From positions 1 to 59,769 of the forward strand of contig QHCD01000042.1 of NCBI GenBank assembly GCA_003244255.1: a stretch of 59,769 bases of DNA, in the 5' to 3' direction. The number at the start of each line of letters is the position of its first letter. The stretch's first letter is position 1. A program made the translations under genes and the position numbers. A model generated the notes under the pieces. The model worked only from the letters and a program-made list of their open reading frames with translations, did no database searches and had not been told where the DNA came from. Below, piece by piece: positions 32,935-40,884 of the stretch. This DNA comes from Pseudonocardiales bacterium (GTDB taxonomy: Bacteria > Actinomycetota > Actinomycetes > Mycobacteriales > QHCD01).

Positions 32935-34128
32935 ATGCGCAAGACCTACCTGATGGTCGTCGCGCTCGTCACCGTGCTGATCGTCGCGCTCTTCACCCGC
33001 ACGTCGGCCGAGCGGGCGCGCGGCAGCGCGATCGAAGCCGCCCGGTCGGCCGTGAGCGGTTCGGGGACCCACACCCCGCCGTCATCGCAGCACTCGGGCG
33101 GTTCACCGACGCAGACCGGGGCGTCGTTCTACACGCCGACCAAGCTCAAGCCCGGTGAGAAGCCGCCGCAGTTCATCGTGCTCTCCTTCGATGGCTCCGG
33201 CTGGCACGAGAAGTGGCAGTACTGGAACGGCATCGCGAGCAAGGTGCCGCTGCGGTGGACGGCGTTCCTCACCGGGCTCTACCTGCTCGACGCGCAGCAT
33301 CGAGATGCCTACCAGGGTCCGGGGCACGCCGTCGGTGCCTCATCGCTCGGGTCCTTCAACACGGCCGGCGAAGTCGTCACCGAGGTGAAGGATCTCAACG
33401 CCGCGTACAAGCGCGGTGTCGAGATCGGCACGCACTTCAACGGACACTTCTGCTCCGACAACCGGCCCGGCGGCAACGACTGGAGCACCGCGGACTGGGA
33501 CAGCGAGCTTCGCCAGTTCTTTCACTTCGTGCGGAGCTGGAAGACGATCGACCGGCTGCCGACCGCACCGAGCCTCGACGTGCCGGCGAGTTCGATCACC
33601 GCCGAGCGCACGCCCTGCCTGGAAGGCCAGCCCGGCCAGCTGTTTCCGGCCCTGCGCAGCAACGGGTTCACCGTGGATTCCACCGTCGTGCGGCGCGGTC
33701 TGTCCTGGCCGGTGCGACAGGACGGCATCTGGCAGATGGGCATGACGACCTTCCCGCTCGCCGGTACCCAGCACTTCGTCACGACGATGGATTACAACTT
33801 CTGGTACACGCAGGAGGGCGCGAGCAGCCACGTGCCCGCGGCGGCGTCGGCGAAGGATGGCGCACAGATCGAGCGGACCTACCTGAACATGTATCACGCC
33901 GCCTACGACGGCAACCGTGCTCCGCTGATTCTCGGCAACCACTTCGAGTCGTGGAGCAACAACGCCTACACGACGGCGTTGGCGAACTTCGCGCTGCGGG
34001 CCTGTGGTCAACCGAACACGTACTGCGTGCCGTTCCGTGACGTCGTCCGGTGGATGAACCTGCAGGACCCCTCGACCCTCGCCCGCCTGCAGGCACTCCC
34101 GGCCGAGCTCGGGCCGCCGGCCGGCTGA
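32935..34128 (+). CDS. exported polysaccharide deacetylase-like protein
   Basis: A 397-residue protein anchored or secreted through an N-terminal hydrophobic helix (about 4-20), followed by a Ser/Gly/Thr-rich linker to residue 75. The fold resembles NodB-type deacetylases: IVLSFDGSGWHEKW supplies the first Asp, and VEIGTHFNGHFC resembles the H-x-x-x-H metal motif (H-x-x-x-H as HFNGH). The C-terminal part ending GNHFESWSNNAY fits the later motifs. ATG 32935 is preferred; GTG 32926 and ATG 32893 are alternatives. It may trim cell-wall or capsule sugars, in keeping with MurA and the L,D-transpeptidase next to it. Confidence 0.65.
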   Translation: MRKTYLMVVALVTVLIVALFTRTSAERARGSAIEAARSAVSGSGTHTPPSSQHSGGSPTQTGASFYTPTKLKPGEKPPQFIVLSFDGSGWHEKWQYWNGIASKVPLRWTAFLTGLYLLDAQHRDAYQGPGHAVGASSLGSFNTAGEVVTEVKDLNAAYKRGVEIGTHFNGHFCSDNRPGGNDWSTADWDSELRQFFHFVRSWKTIDRLPTAPSLDVPASSITAERTPCLEGQPGQLFPALRSNGFTVDSTVVRRGLSWPVRQDGIWQMGMTTFPLAGTQHFVTTMDYNFWYTQEGASSHVPAAASAKDGAQIERTYLNMYHAAYDGNRAPLILGNHFESWSNNAYTTALANFALRACGQPNTYCVPFRDVVRWMNLQDPSTLARLQALPAELGPPAG

Positions 34129-34159
34129 ACGCCGACGGCCGGTCGTAGGGTCTGACGAC

Positions 34160-35476
34160 GTGAGCGCAGCCAAGGCCTGGAAGGTCGACCCCAGCGGACC
34201 GCTGCGGGGCGACGTGCGTGTGCACGGCTCGAAGAATGCCGTCACGAAGCACCTGGTCGCTGCCATGCTCGGCGACTCGCCCAGCGTGATCCGCAACGTC
34301 CCCGACGTCGGCGATGTCGCCATCACGGTCGACATCCTCTCCTCGCTCGGGATCGACGTGAGCATCGACGGCGACGTCGCGACCGTCGAGCCGACGCCGA
34401 CGCCGACGTCGAAAGTGCCGATGTCCTTCACCGGGCTGAACCGGATCCCGATCCTGCTGCTTGGCCCGCTGCTGACCCGGGTGGGCGAGGCGTTCGTGCC
34501 GCTGGTCGGCGGCGATCCGATCGGGCGCCGGCCGGTCGACTTCCACGTCGCCGCGCTGCGCGCCCTCGGTGCCGAGGTCGAGGTGACCGACGACGGCGTG
34601 CATGCGCGCGCGACCCGGCTGCGCGGTGCCCGCATCGAGCTGCCGTTCCCGAGCGTCGGCGCCACCGAGTCGGTGCTGCTCTGCGCCGTCCTCGCCGACG
34701 GCCGCACCGTGCTCACCAACGCCGCGACCGAGCCCGAGGTCATCGAGCTCGCGCTCTTCCTGCAACGCATGGGTGCCAACATCGGGCTGGCCCCGAACCG
34801 GCGGATCGTGATCGACGGCGTCGACCGCCTGGTCGGTGCGTCCACGACCTTGGAGGGCGACCGGATCGAGGCGTTCTCCTATCTGGTTGCGGGCCTGGTC
34901 AGCGGCGGCGCGGTGCGGGTGGCCGGATGCGAGCAGAGCCGGTTGGTGACGGCCATCAACACCCTGCGCCGGATGGGAGCCGACTGCGAGATCACCGACG
35001 AATGGGTCACCGCCCGCGCCAGCGGGTCGCTGCGCCCCGCCGCGGTGCAGACAGCGACGCACCCGGGCTTCATGACCGACTGGCAGACGCCGCTGATGGT
35101 GCTGTTCAGCCGCGTGGACGGCATGTCGGTGCTGCACGAGACGGTCTTTGAGAACCGGCTGGTCTACGTGCCGGCGCTGACCCGGTTCGGCTGCGAGATC
35201 GAGCTCTTCGACAGCTGCCTCGGCGGGCCCGCCTGCCAGTTCCACGACACCAACGCCGTGCACTCCGCGGTCGTCAGGGGCGGATCCGCGCTGCACGGCG
35301 CCGAGGTCGACGTCGTCGACGTGCGGGCCGGGTTCTCCGCGGTGATCGCTGCCGCCGCCGCCGACAGTCCGTCGGTGCTGCGGGGCATCCACCACCTGAT
35401 CCGTGGCTACCACCGGCCGGCCGAGCAGATGCGCTCGATCGGGCTGTCGCTGCGGGAGATCACGGCGTCGGACTGA
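34160..35476 (+). CDS. murA: UDP-GlcNAc 1-carboxyvinyltransferase MurA, Asp active-site form
   Basis: A 438-residue EPSP-synthase-fold enzyme for the first committed step of peptidoglycan synthesis, transferring enolpyruvate from PEP to UDP-GlcNAc. GSKNAVTKHL near residue 24 has the substrate-binding Lys-Asn. The active-site loop reads VGGDPIGRRPVDFH, with Asp119 where E. coli has Cys115. That change is known from the Mycobacterium tuberculosis enzyme and removes the residue alkylated by fosfomycin. LEGDRIEAFSYLVAG and HPGFMTDWQTPLMV also match. GTG start. It may be a second MurA, but only one is in the window. Confidence 0.9.
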   Translation: MSAAKAWKVDPSGPLRGDVRVHGSKNAVTKHLVAAMLGDSPSVIRNVPDVGDVAITVDILSSLGIDVSIDGDVATVEPTPTPTSKVPMSFTGLNRIPILLLGPLLTRVGEAFVPLVGGDPIGRRPVDFHVAALRALGAEVEVTDDGVHARATRLRGARIELPFPSVGATESVLLCAVLADGRTVLTNAATEPEVIELALFLQRMGANIGLAPNRRIVIDGVDRLVGASTTLEGDRIEAFSYLVAGLVSGGAVRVAGCEQSRLVTAINTLRRMGADCEITDEWVTARASGSLRPAAVQTATHPGFMTDWQTPLMVLFSRVDGMSVLHETVFENRLVYVPALTRFGCEIELFDSCLGGPACQFHDTNAVHSAVVRGGSALHGAEVDVVDVRAGFSAVIAAAAADSPSVLRGIHHLIRGYHRPAEQMRSIGLSLREITASD

Positions 35477-35528
35477 GGACCACGGGTACCATGGACAGGT
35501 TGCCTAGCCGACCGCCTGGAAGTGGTGT

Positions 35529-36785
35529 ATGCGAGCCGACCGGACAGATCGCCACCGATTCGCCGCCCGGATTGCTCCGGCGCGTGCGGGCAGCGGCATT
35601 GCCGCGCTGATCGCGATCGTGCTGGCAGCTGGCTGTTCGGCCGCTGGCCAGAGCACGGGTCAGGGCCCGACGACCGGCGGCGCCAGCAGCACCGGGTCGA
35701 CGCCGACGACGTCGAAGGCCACCACCCCGCCGCCGACGAAGGCTGCGCAGATCCTGATCCCGCAGGCCGGTGGCGCGCCGATCAACCCGAAGGCACCGAT
35801 CGTCGTGTCGACCGCCGCCGGCAAGCTGACCTCGGTCACGGTCACCAACGCCAAGGGCCTGCACGTCACCGGCGACTTCAGCGCGGACAACACCAGGTGG
35901 TCGAGCAACGAGGACCTCGGCTACGGCAAGTCCTACCAGGTCGTCGCGGTCGGGTCCGCCGAGGGCAAGACGATGCACAAGACGGGCACGGTCAAGGTGC
36001 TCGCGCCGAGGAAGACGGCGTACCCGTCGGTCATCCCGCCGCCTGGTGCGAACGATGTCGGCGTCGGTCAACCGCTCGTGGTGCGTTTCGACCAGACGGT
36101 CAACAAGGTGATCGCCCAGAAGACGCTGAAGGTGACATCGTCGCCGTCCCAGCCCGGCGCCTGGTACTGGGTCACGCCGACCCAGGTCGACTACCGCCCG
36201 CCGCAGTTCTGGGCGCCCGGCACCAAGATCACCCTGCAGATCACCGACTACGGCGTCGACCTCGGGAATGGCATCTACGGCGAGACCGACCGCACGCTGC
36301 CCATCTCGATCCACGACTCGTGGATCGCCAAGCCCGACGGAAACACCCACCAGATGGGCATCTACCACAACGGCGCCGAGGTCAAGACGATGCCGATCAG
36401 CCTCGGCAAGCCCGCGACGCCGACCCACATCGGAACCCACGTCATCCAGAGCAAGTACAAGAAGTACGTCATGCGTTCGTGCTCGTTCGGCCTGTGCGGC
36501 GCCGGTTCCTACGTCGCCAACGAGTACTACGCCGAGCGCATCTCCAACGACGGCGAGTTCGTGCACGAGAACCCGCTGTCGGTGGGCGACCAGGGCAGCG
36601 CCAACGTCTCGCACGGCTGCATCAATCTGAACGAGGCGAACGCGATCTGGTTCTTCGGCCACTTCGGTCTGGGCGACGTCGTCGACGTCAGCAACTCCGG
36701 CGGTGCCGTGCTTCCGGTGTCTGACACCTACGGCGATTGGGCGCTGCCGTGGTCGGTCTGGTCGCTCGGCAACGCCGGTAGCTGA
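35529..36785 (+). CDS. L,D-transpeptidase lipoprotein (YkuD)
   Basis: A 418-residue lipoprotein. The signal peptide ends with lipobox LAAGC (Cys near 36), then a Thr/Ser/Gly linker. Two Ig-like modules (about 75-165 and 165-265) precede the YkuD catalytic domain (about 270-400), as in mycobacterial Ldt proteins. The catalytic motif is SHGCINL with Cys364. It makes 3-3 peptidoglycan cross-links or anchors proteins outside the membrane. It follows murA by 52 bases on the same strand, a wall-synthesis pair. Confidence 0.93.
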   Translation: MRADRTDRHRFAARIAPARAGSGIAALIAIVLAAGCSAAGQSTGQGPTTGGASSTGSTPTTSKATTPPPTKAAQILIPQAGGAPINPKAPIVVSTAAGKLTSVTVTNAKGLHVTGDFSADNTRWSSNEDLGYGKSYQVVAVGSAEGKTMHKTGTVKVLAPRKTAYPSVIPPPGANDVGVGQPLVVRFDQTVNKVIAQKTLKVTSSPSQPGAWYWVTPTQVDYRPPQFWAPGTKITLQITDYGVDLGNGIYGETDRTLPISIHDSWIAKPDGNTHQMGIYHNGAEVKTMPISLGKPATPTHIGTHVIQSKYKKYVMRSCSFGLCGAGSYVANEYYAERISNDGEFVHENPLSVGDQGSANVSHGCINLNEANAIWFFGHFGLGDVVDVSNSGGAVLPVSDTYGDWALPWSVWSLGNAGS

Positions 36786-36822
36786 CCGCGCGAGAGCGCG
36801 TCGGCCCGCCGGAATCCGGTCA
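36783..36822. terminator. possible bidirectional terminator between converging genes
   Basis: The 34 bases between the two stop codons include CTGACCG and CGGTCAG as outer arms and an inner CGCG-AGAG-CGCG stem. Since both genes end at TGA the outer arms contain the stops. There is no U-tract on either strand. Confidence 0.3.
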
Positions 36823-38091
36823 GTGGTTGCGGGCTAGACCGAGCTGGGTGACGGAGAGGTAGCGCACCCGGAAGCCCGCTTCGCAGTAGGCGAGATAGAA
36901 CTCCCACATCCGCAGGAACGTCTCGTCGAAGCCGAGTGCGAGCACCTGCTCCTGGTTGGCGACGAACCGACGCCGCCATTCCCGCAGGGTGGCGGCGTAG
37001 TCGAGGCCGAGGTCCCGGCGCTCGGCGATGCGCAGGTTGGTGTGCGCCGCCAGCTGCTGCTCGATCGCCGGGATCGATGGCAGCAGGCCACCGGGAAAGA
37101 TGTACTTGTGCACCCAGGTGTAGGAGTGGCGCGACGCGATCATCCGGTCGTGCGGCATCACGATCGCCTGCAGGCCGATCCGTCCGCCGGGCGCGAGCAG
37201 CCGGTCCAGCGCCGCGAAGTAATCCGGCCAGTATCGCTCGCCGACGGCTTCGATCATCTCCACGCTGATGACGGCGTCGTACTCGCCGCGTGCCTCGCGG
37301 TAGTCGCGCATCACGACCTGGACCCGATCATCGACTCCGGCAGCGCGGACCCGCTCTTCGGCCAGCGCCTTCTGCTCGGCCGAGATGGTGAGTGAGGTGA
37401 CCCGCGCGCCGCGTTCGCGCGCGGCGCGGATGGCGAGCGCGCCCCAGCCCGTCCCGATCTCCAGCACGTGCGACTCGGGGCCTACCCGCGCGAGGTCCAG
37501 AACGCCGTCGATCTTGCGCAGCTGTGCCCGCTCCAGCGACTCCTCGCCCTCGAACCACGCCGAGGAGTAGGTCATGGATTCGTCGAGGAACAGCGCAAAG
37601 AGCTCGTTGGAGAGGTCGTAGTGCCGACGGATGTTCTGCCGCGCGCCGTCGACAGTGTTCTCCTCCTCGAGCGGCTGGCGCGGGTCGTACCAGCGGCGGA
37701 AGCCTTGTAGCCGCGGCGGAATCAACGTCGCCATCCGGCTGGCGAACGCCGACAGCACGCCGGCCAGGCCGTCGATCGAGTCGCGAGTGACCCAGTCGCC
37801 GGCCATGTAGGACTCGCCGAACCCGATCTTGCCGTCGACCCCGAGCCGGGCGAAGAAGTCCTCCGGTGCCAGGATGCGCATCACCGGCGAGTCGGGTCCG
37901 CCGCCCCCATGCACGGTGCCGTCGGGCATCGTCACCCGCAGGTTCAGATGCCGGGCGGCCGAGAGGAAGAGCCGGTGGGCGATCCTGGCGCGCACCCGGC
38001 TCGTCGGGGGACTGGACAGACCCGGCCAGGAGCCCCGCGTCGGCTCGGGTACGCCGTACCGGCGGTCGCGTTCGGGTGTCGCGGTGCTCAC
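36820..38091 (-). CDS. cyclopropane-fatty-acid synthase family methyltransferase (UfaA1-like)
   Basis: A 423-residue SAM-dependent methyltransferase that acts on unsaturated fatty acyl chains of phospholipids. RRHYDLSNELFALFLDESMTYSS is shown in part by HYDLSNELF and MTYSSAWF; the SAM motif is LEIGTGWGALAIRAA; SVEMIEAVGERYW and YIFPGG follow as in CFA synthases. The N-terminal 100 residues form the usual extra domain. GTG 38091 overlaps the DUF1365 gene. In Mycobacterium tuberculosis the homologous order (oxidoreductase, DUF1365, UfaA1) is Rv0449c-Rv0447c, linked to branched or cyclopropanated acids. Confidence 0.9.
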   Translation of the reverse strand: MSTATPERDRRYGVPEPTRGSWPGLSSPPTSRVRARIAHRLFLSAARHLNLRVTMPDGTVHGGGGPDSPVMRILAPEDFFARLGVDGKIGFGESYMAGDWVTRDSIDGLAGVLSAFASRMATLIPPRLQGFRRWYDPRQPLEEENTVDGARQNIRRHYDLSNELFALFLDESMTYSSAWFEGEESLERAQLRKIDGVLDLARVGPESHVLEIGTGWGALAIRAARERGARVTSLTISAEQKALAEERVRAAGVDDRVQVVMRDYREARGEYDAVISVEMIEAVGERYWPDYFAALDRLLAPGGRIGLQAIVMPHDRMIASRHSYTWVHKYIFPGGLLPSIPAIEQQLAAHTNLRIAERRDLGLDYAATLREWRRRFVANQEQVLALGFDETFLRMWEFYLAYCEAGFRVRYLSVTQLGLARNH

Positions 38092-38822
38092 GGCGCCTGC
38101 ACGCCCTTCTGCGGAGTGTGGATGGGCCGGCGTTGGATCGGAATCTTTCCCAGCGCCAGCTTGATTCCTTCATAGCGGATCAGGGCGCTGATGCGATACG
38201 CACCGAACGGATGCCGGAGCAGCGACCTCGCCATCGCGCGCCGGGTCAGTGGCGCCCGGCGGCCCGACATGTTGGCCGTGAACGGTGTCGCGCCGCCCTG
38301 TCGCAACGCGATCCCCACGTGCAACCCGTCGTCCGGCGGAGCGACCCGTAACTCATAGCTTCCGCCCATCGCCTGGAACGGCGAGACGTAGAACGCCTTG
38401 TCCACCTCTGCACGGCCAGCGTCGTCGGGATCGAGCAGGTAGCAGTGCCGTTCGCCGTAGGTGTTGTGGACCTCTGCGATCACGCACCGCAGGGCGCCGT
38501 CGGCGCCGTAGCACCAGAACAGGGACAGCGGGTTGAACACGTGTCCCGGGGCGCGGGGGGTCGTCAGCATCAGCACCCGGCCGTCGACGACGACGTCGTT
38601 GGCACGCAGCCAGTCCACGACGTTCTCGCGGATGCTGCGCCGCGGATCCCCGAGATGGTCACCGGCGCGGAACAGCTCAGCGAGCCGGCCGGGCAGCGGG
38701 AGCCGGGGCAGCCGGTCGAGATCCACCAGCCAGTAGTCATGGATGTAGGCGAAGCCGCGGCGGCCGCGCTCGGTGCGGGAATGGGTGATGCGCGCGCGGT
38801 AGATCGCCGGCGCCGGCGCCAT
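38088..38822 (-). CDS. DUF1365 family protein
   Basis: A 244-residue protein of the DUF1365 family, nearly always next to a CFA-type synthase and an FAD oxidoreductase. Conserved stretches are YIHDYWLVDLD, HVFNPLSLFWCY, VIAEVHNTYGERHCYLL and KAFYVSPFQAMGG. No signal or membrane helix is evident. ATG 38822 overlaps the stop of the oxidoreductase gene (TAATG), with GTG 38828 as an alternative. Its biochemical role is unknown; it probably helps make or present the modified fatty acid. Confidence 0.9.
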   Translation of the reverse strand: MAPAPAIYRARITHSRTERGRRGFAYIHDYWLVDLDRLPRLPLPGRLAELFRAGDHLGDPRRSIRENVVDWLRANDVVVDGRVLMLTTPRAPGHVFNPLSLFWCYGADGALRCVIAEVHNTYGERHCYLLDPDDAGRAEVDKAFYVSPFQAMGGSYELRVAPPDDGLHVGIALRQGGATPFTANMSGRRAPLTRRAMARSLLRHPFGAYRISALIRYEGIKLALGKIPIQRRPIHTPQKGVQAP

Positions 38823-40162
38823 TACCACTCAACTCCGAAGGCAGCCGCGGCCCGCACTCCCGACAGGCAGCCGTCTTCGTGGAATCCCCAGCCGTGGTAG
38901 GCGCCCGCGAAGGTGGTAGCGGTCGTCGTCAGCGAGCGGAGCCGCCGCTGCGCGGCGACCGATTCAGCGGTGTAGACGGGGTGCCGGTATTCCATGCTGG
39001 TGAGCACGGCGTCGGCGTCGATCAGGCCGGGATCGTTTAGCGTGACGACGTAGTCCAGCGGCTCGTCGATCTTGTGCAGCCGGTTGAGGTCGTAGCTCAC
39101 GTGCACCTTCTCATCGCGCGGTTCGCAGCTCTGCTTGAGATAATTCCATGACGCGCGAGCTCGGTGCGACCGCGGCAGGATGCTCGAATCGGTGTGGAAC
39201 GTCGCGATGCTGGTGGAGTAGTCGAAGGCGCCGAGCACCGACCGCTCATCGGGTGTCGCGTCGCCGAGCAGCCGGAGCGCGTCGTCGGCATGGGTCGCGA
39301 CGACGACGCCGTCGAATGCGTGCAGCTCGTCGGCGTCGTCGCGGATCTGCACACCGGCCGACGCTCGACGGATCGTGCGCACCGGCGTCGACGTCACGAC
39401 GGCGGACAGCCCCTTCGCCGCGCGCTCGACGTAGCTCCGGGATCCGCCCTGGACCGTCTTCCAGACCGGTGACCCGGAGATCGAGAGCGCGCCGTGGTTG
39501 CGCATGAACTCGAAGAGGTAGCGCGCCGGATACTGGCGCACGGCACCGAATCCCGACGACCAGACGGCCGAGACGAACGGCAGCGCGAAGTGCGAGACGA
39601 AGTACCGGGAATATCCGCCGACGTCGAGGAATCCGCCCAGCGACAGGCCGTCGCAGTCCGGTGATGCCAGGACCCGCAGTGCCTGCTGGTGGAACTTTCC
39701 TACCTCGACCAGCAGCCGCAGGTAGTCCCTGCGCAGCAGCTTGCGCGGAGTGGCCAGGAGGCCGGCAACCCCGCGTGCTCCCGCGTATTCCAGCCCGCAG
39801 CCGTCGCAACGGATGCTCATGCTCATCTCGCTGTCCCTTGTGGACACCCCAAGATCGTTGAACAGGCGCAGCAGGCTGGGATAGGTGCGCTCGTTGTGCA
39901 CGATGAATCCGGTATCCAGCGGGATGCTGTGCCCGTTGCCGGTGGGGACGTCGTGGGTGTGCGCGTGCCCGCCCAGCCGCTCGTCCGCCTCGAACAGGGT
40001 GACGTCGTAACGCCGCTGCAGCAGGTAGGCGGCGGTGAGCCCGGCCACACCGCTGCCTACTACGGCGACTCGTCGCCGGCTGCCTACTACGGCGGCTCGT
40101 CGCCGGCTACCCACGACGGCGACCCGTCGCCTGCCGGCATCGTCGCGCTGCTCCGCACCCAC
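38822..40162 (-). CDS. FAD-dependent amine-oxidase-fold oxidoreductase
   Basis: A 446-residue flavoprotein. The FAD dinucleotide motif VAVVGSGVAGLTAAYLLQ begins at residue 32, after two extra copies of the nine-residue unit RRR-V/A-AVVGS created by a 27-bp tandem repeat. The rest is standard: FEADERLGGHAHTH, IPLDTGFIVHNERTYP, VQGGSRSYVE and the C-terminal AYHGWGFHEDG. It lies between the hydrolase and DUF1365 genes. In the related mycobacterial cluster the flavoprotein is thought to serve the fatty-acid modification made by the methyltransferase. The starting GTG could instead be later, without the extra repeats. Confidence 0.88.
   Translation of the reverse strand: MGAEQRDDAGRRRVAVVGSRRRAAVVGSRRRVAVVGSGVAGLTAAYLLQRRYDVTLFEADERLGGHAHTHDVPTGNGHSIPLDTGFIVHNERTYPSLLRLFNDLGVSTRDSEMSMSIRCDGCGLEYAGARGVAGLLATPRKLLRRDYLRLLVEVGKFHQQALRVLASPDCDGLSLGGFLDVGGYSRYFVSHFALPFVSAVWSSGFGAVRQYPARYLFEFMRNHGALSISGSPVWKTVQGGSRSYVERAAKGLSAVVTSTPVRTIRRASAGVQIRDDADELHAFDGVVVATHADDALRLLGDATPDERSVLGAFDYSTSIATFHTDSSILPRSHRARASWNYLKQSCEPRDEKVHVSYDLNRLHKIDEPLDYVVTLNDPGLIDADAVLTSMEYRHPVYTAESVAAQRRLRSLTTTATTFAGAYHGWGFHEDGCLSGVRAAAAFGVEW
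40051..40131 (-). repeat. three tandem 27-bp repeats within the oxidoreductase gene
   Basis: Units at 40051-40077, 40078-40104 and 40105-40131. The first two differ at about three bases, the third is more diverged. The unit is nine codons, so the frame is kept; on the minus strand the copy nearest the gene body is the functional FAD strand. Confidence 0.85.
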
Positions 40163-40174
40163 GTCGCGCTCCTC

Positions 40175-40870
40175 TTACGGCCTCCGCGGTAGCGGAACGT
40201 CCAGTCCGTCCGGGCTCTGCATGGCGTTCGTGATCGTCTGGTCCAACGGTTCGAGATCGAGCGTTCCCAGCACGAAGCGACACACCAGGTCGTGCCAGGC
40301 CGCGGCGCGCCACAGCATGGCATGGCCGTCGCCATGCACCTCGAATCGGCAGACGTCGGTGACCGCTCGCGCGCGCTCGGCGTACTTTCGCGACAGCCGC
40401 GGGTCGGTAGTGCGATCCCGGTCGCCGTGTGCGATCAGCAGGCGACGACCGCGCAGCTGCTCCACCGTTTCGGTCTCGGTGATCCACGGCGCCAGCGCGG
40501 CGATGGATTGCACCCGAGGTTGCCCGGCCGCTCCGAGCGCCGCCCGCCCACCCATCGAGTGCCCGACCAGTGCGGCCGGCAGCCCGGGATGACCGCCGTC
40601 GAGATGCCGCAGCGCCCAGGTGACGTCGGCCACCGGATCCGCGGCGGCGCCGTTCCAGCCACGAACGCGGTACCGCAGCCGGGCGACGACGAGGCCGTGG
40701 TCGCGGCCCGCGGTGTGCAGGGCTTTCGCGAACGGCAGCAGCCGCAGCGCGGCAAGCGACCACGGCGGCACCGTTGCGTCGCTGGTGGCGCGGCCGCCGT
40801 GCAGCACGACCGCGACCGCGCGGGCCGGCGTCCTCGGCGCCAGCGTGAACAGGCGCGGCTCGGCTGGCAC
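40175..40870 (-). CDS. alpha/beta-fold hydrolase
   Basis: A 231-residue serine hydrolase. AVAVVLHGG gives the oxyanion loop, VGHSMGGRAAL the nucleophile elbow with Ser105, and VHGDGHAMLW the catalytic His near the end; the acid is probably Asp in LLIAHGDRDRTTDP. No signal peptide. It lies 12 bases ahead of the oxidoreductase gene and probably opens the operon 40870-36820. It may release or transfer acyl chains, but its substrate is unknown. GTG start. Confidence 0.85.
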   Translation of the reverse strand: MPAEPRLFTLAPRTPARAVAVVLHGGRATSDATVPPWSLAALRLLPFAKALHTAGRDHGLVVARLRYRVRGWNGAAADPVADVTWALRHLDGGHPGLPAALVGHSMGGRAALGAAGQPRVQSIAALAPWITETETVEQLRGRRLLIAHGDRDRTTDPRLSRKYAERARAVTDVCRFEVHGDGHAMLWRAAAWHDLVCRFVLGTLDLEPLDQTITNAMQSPDGLDVPLPRRP

Positions 40871-40884
40871 CGCGGCAGGCTATC

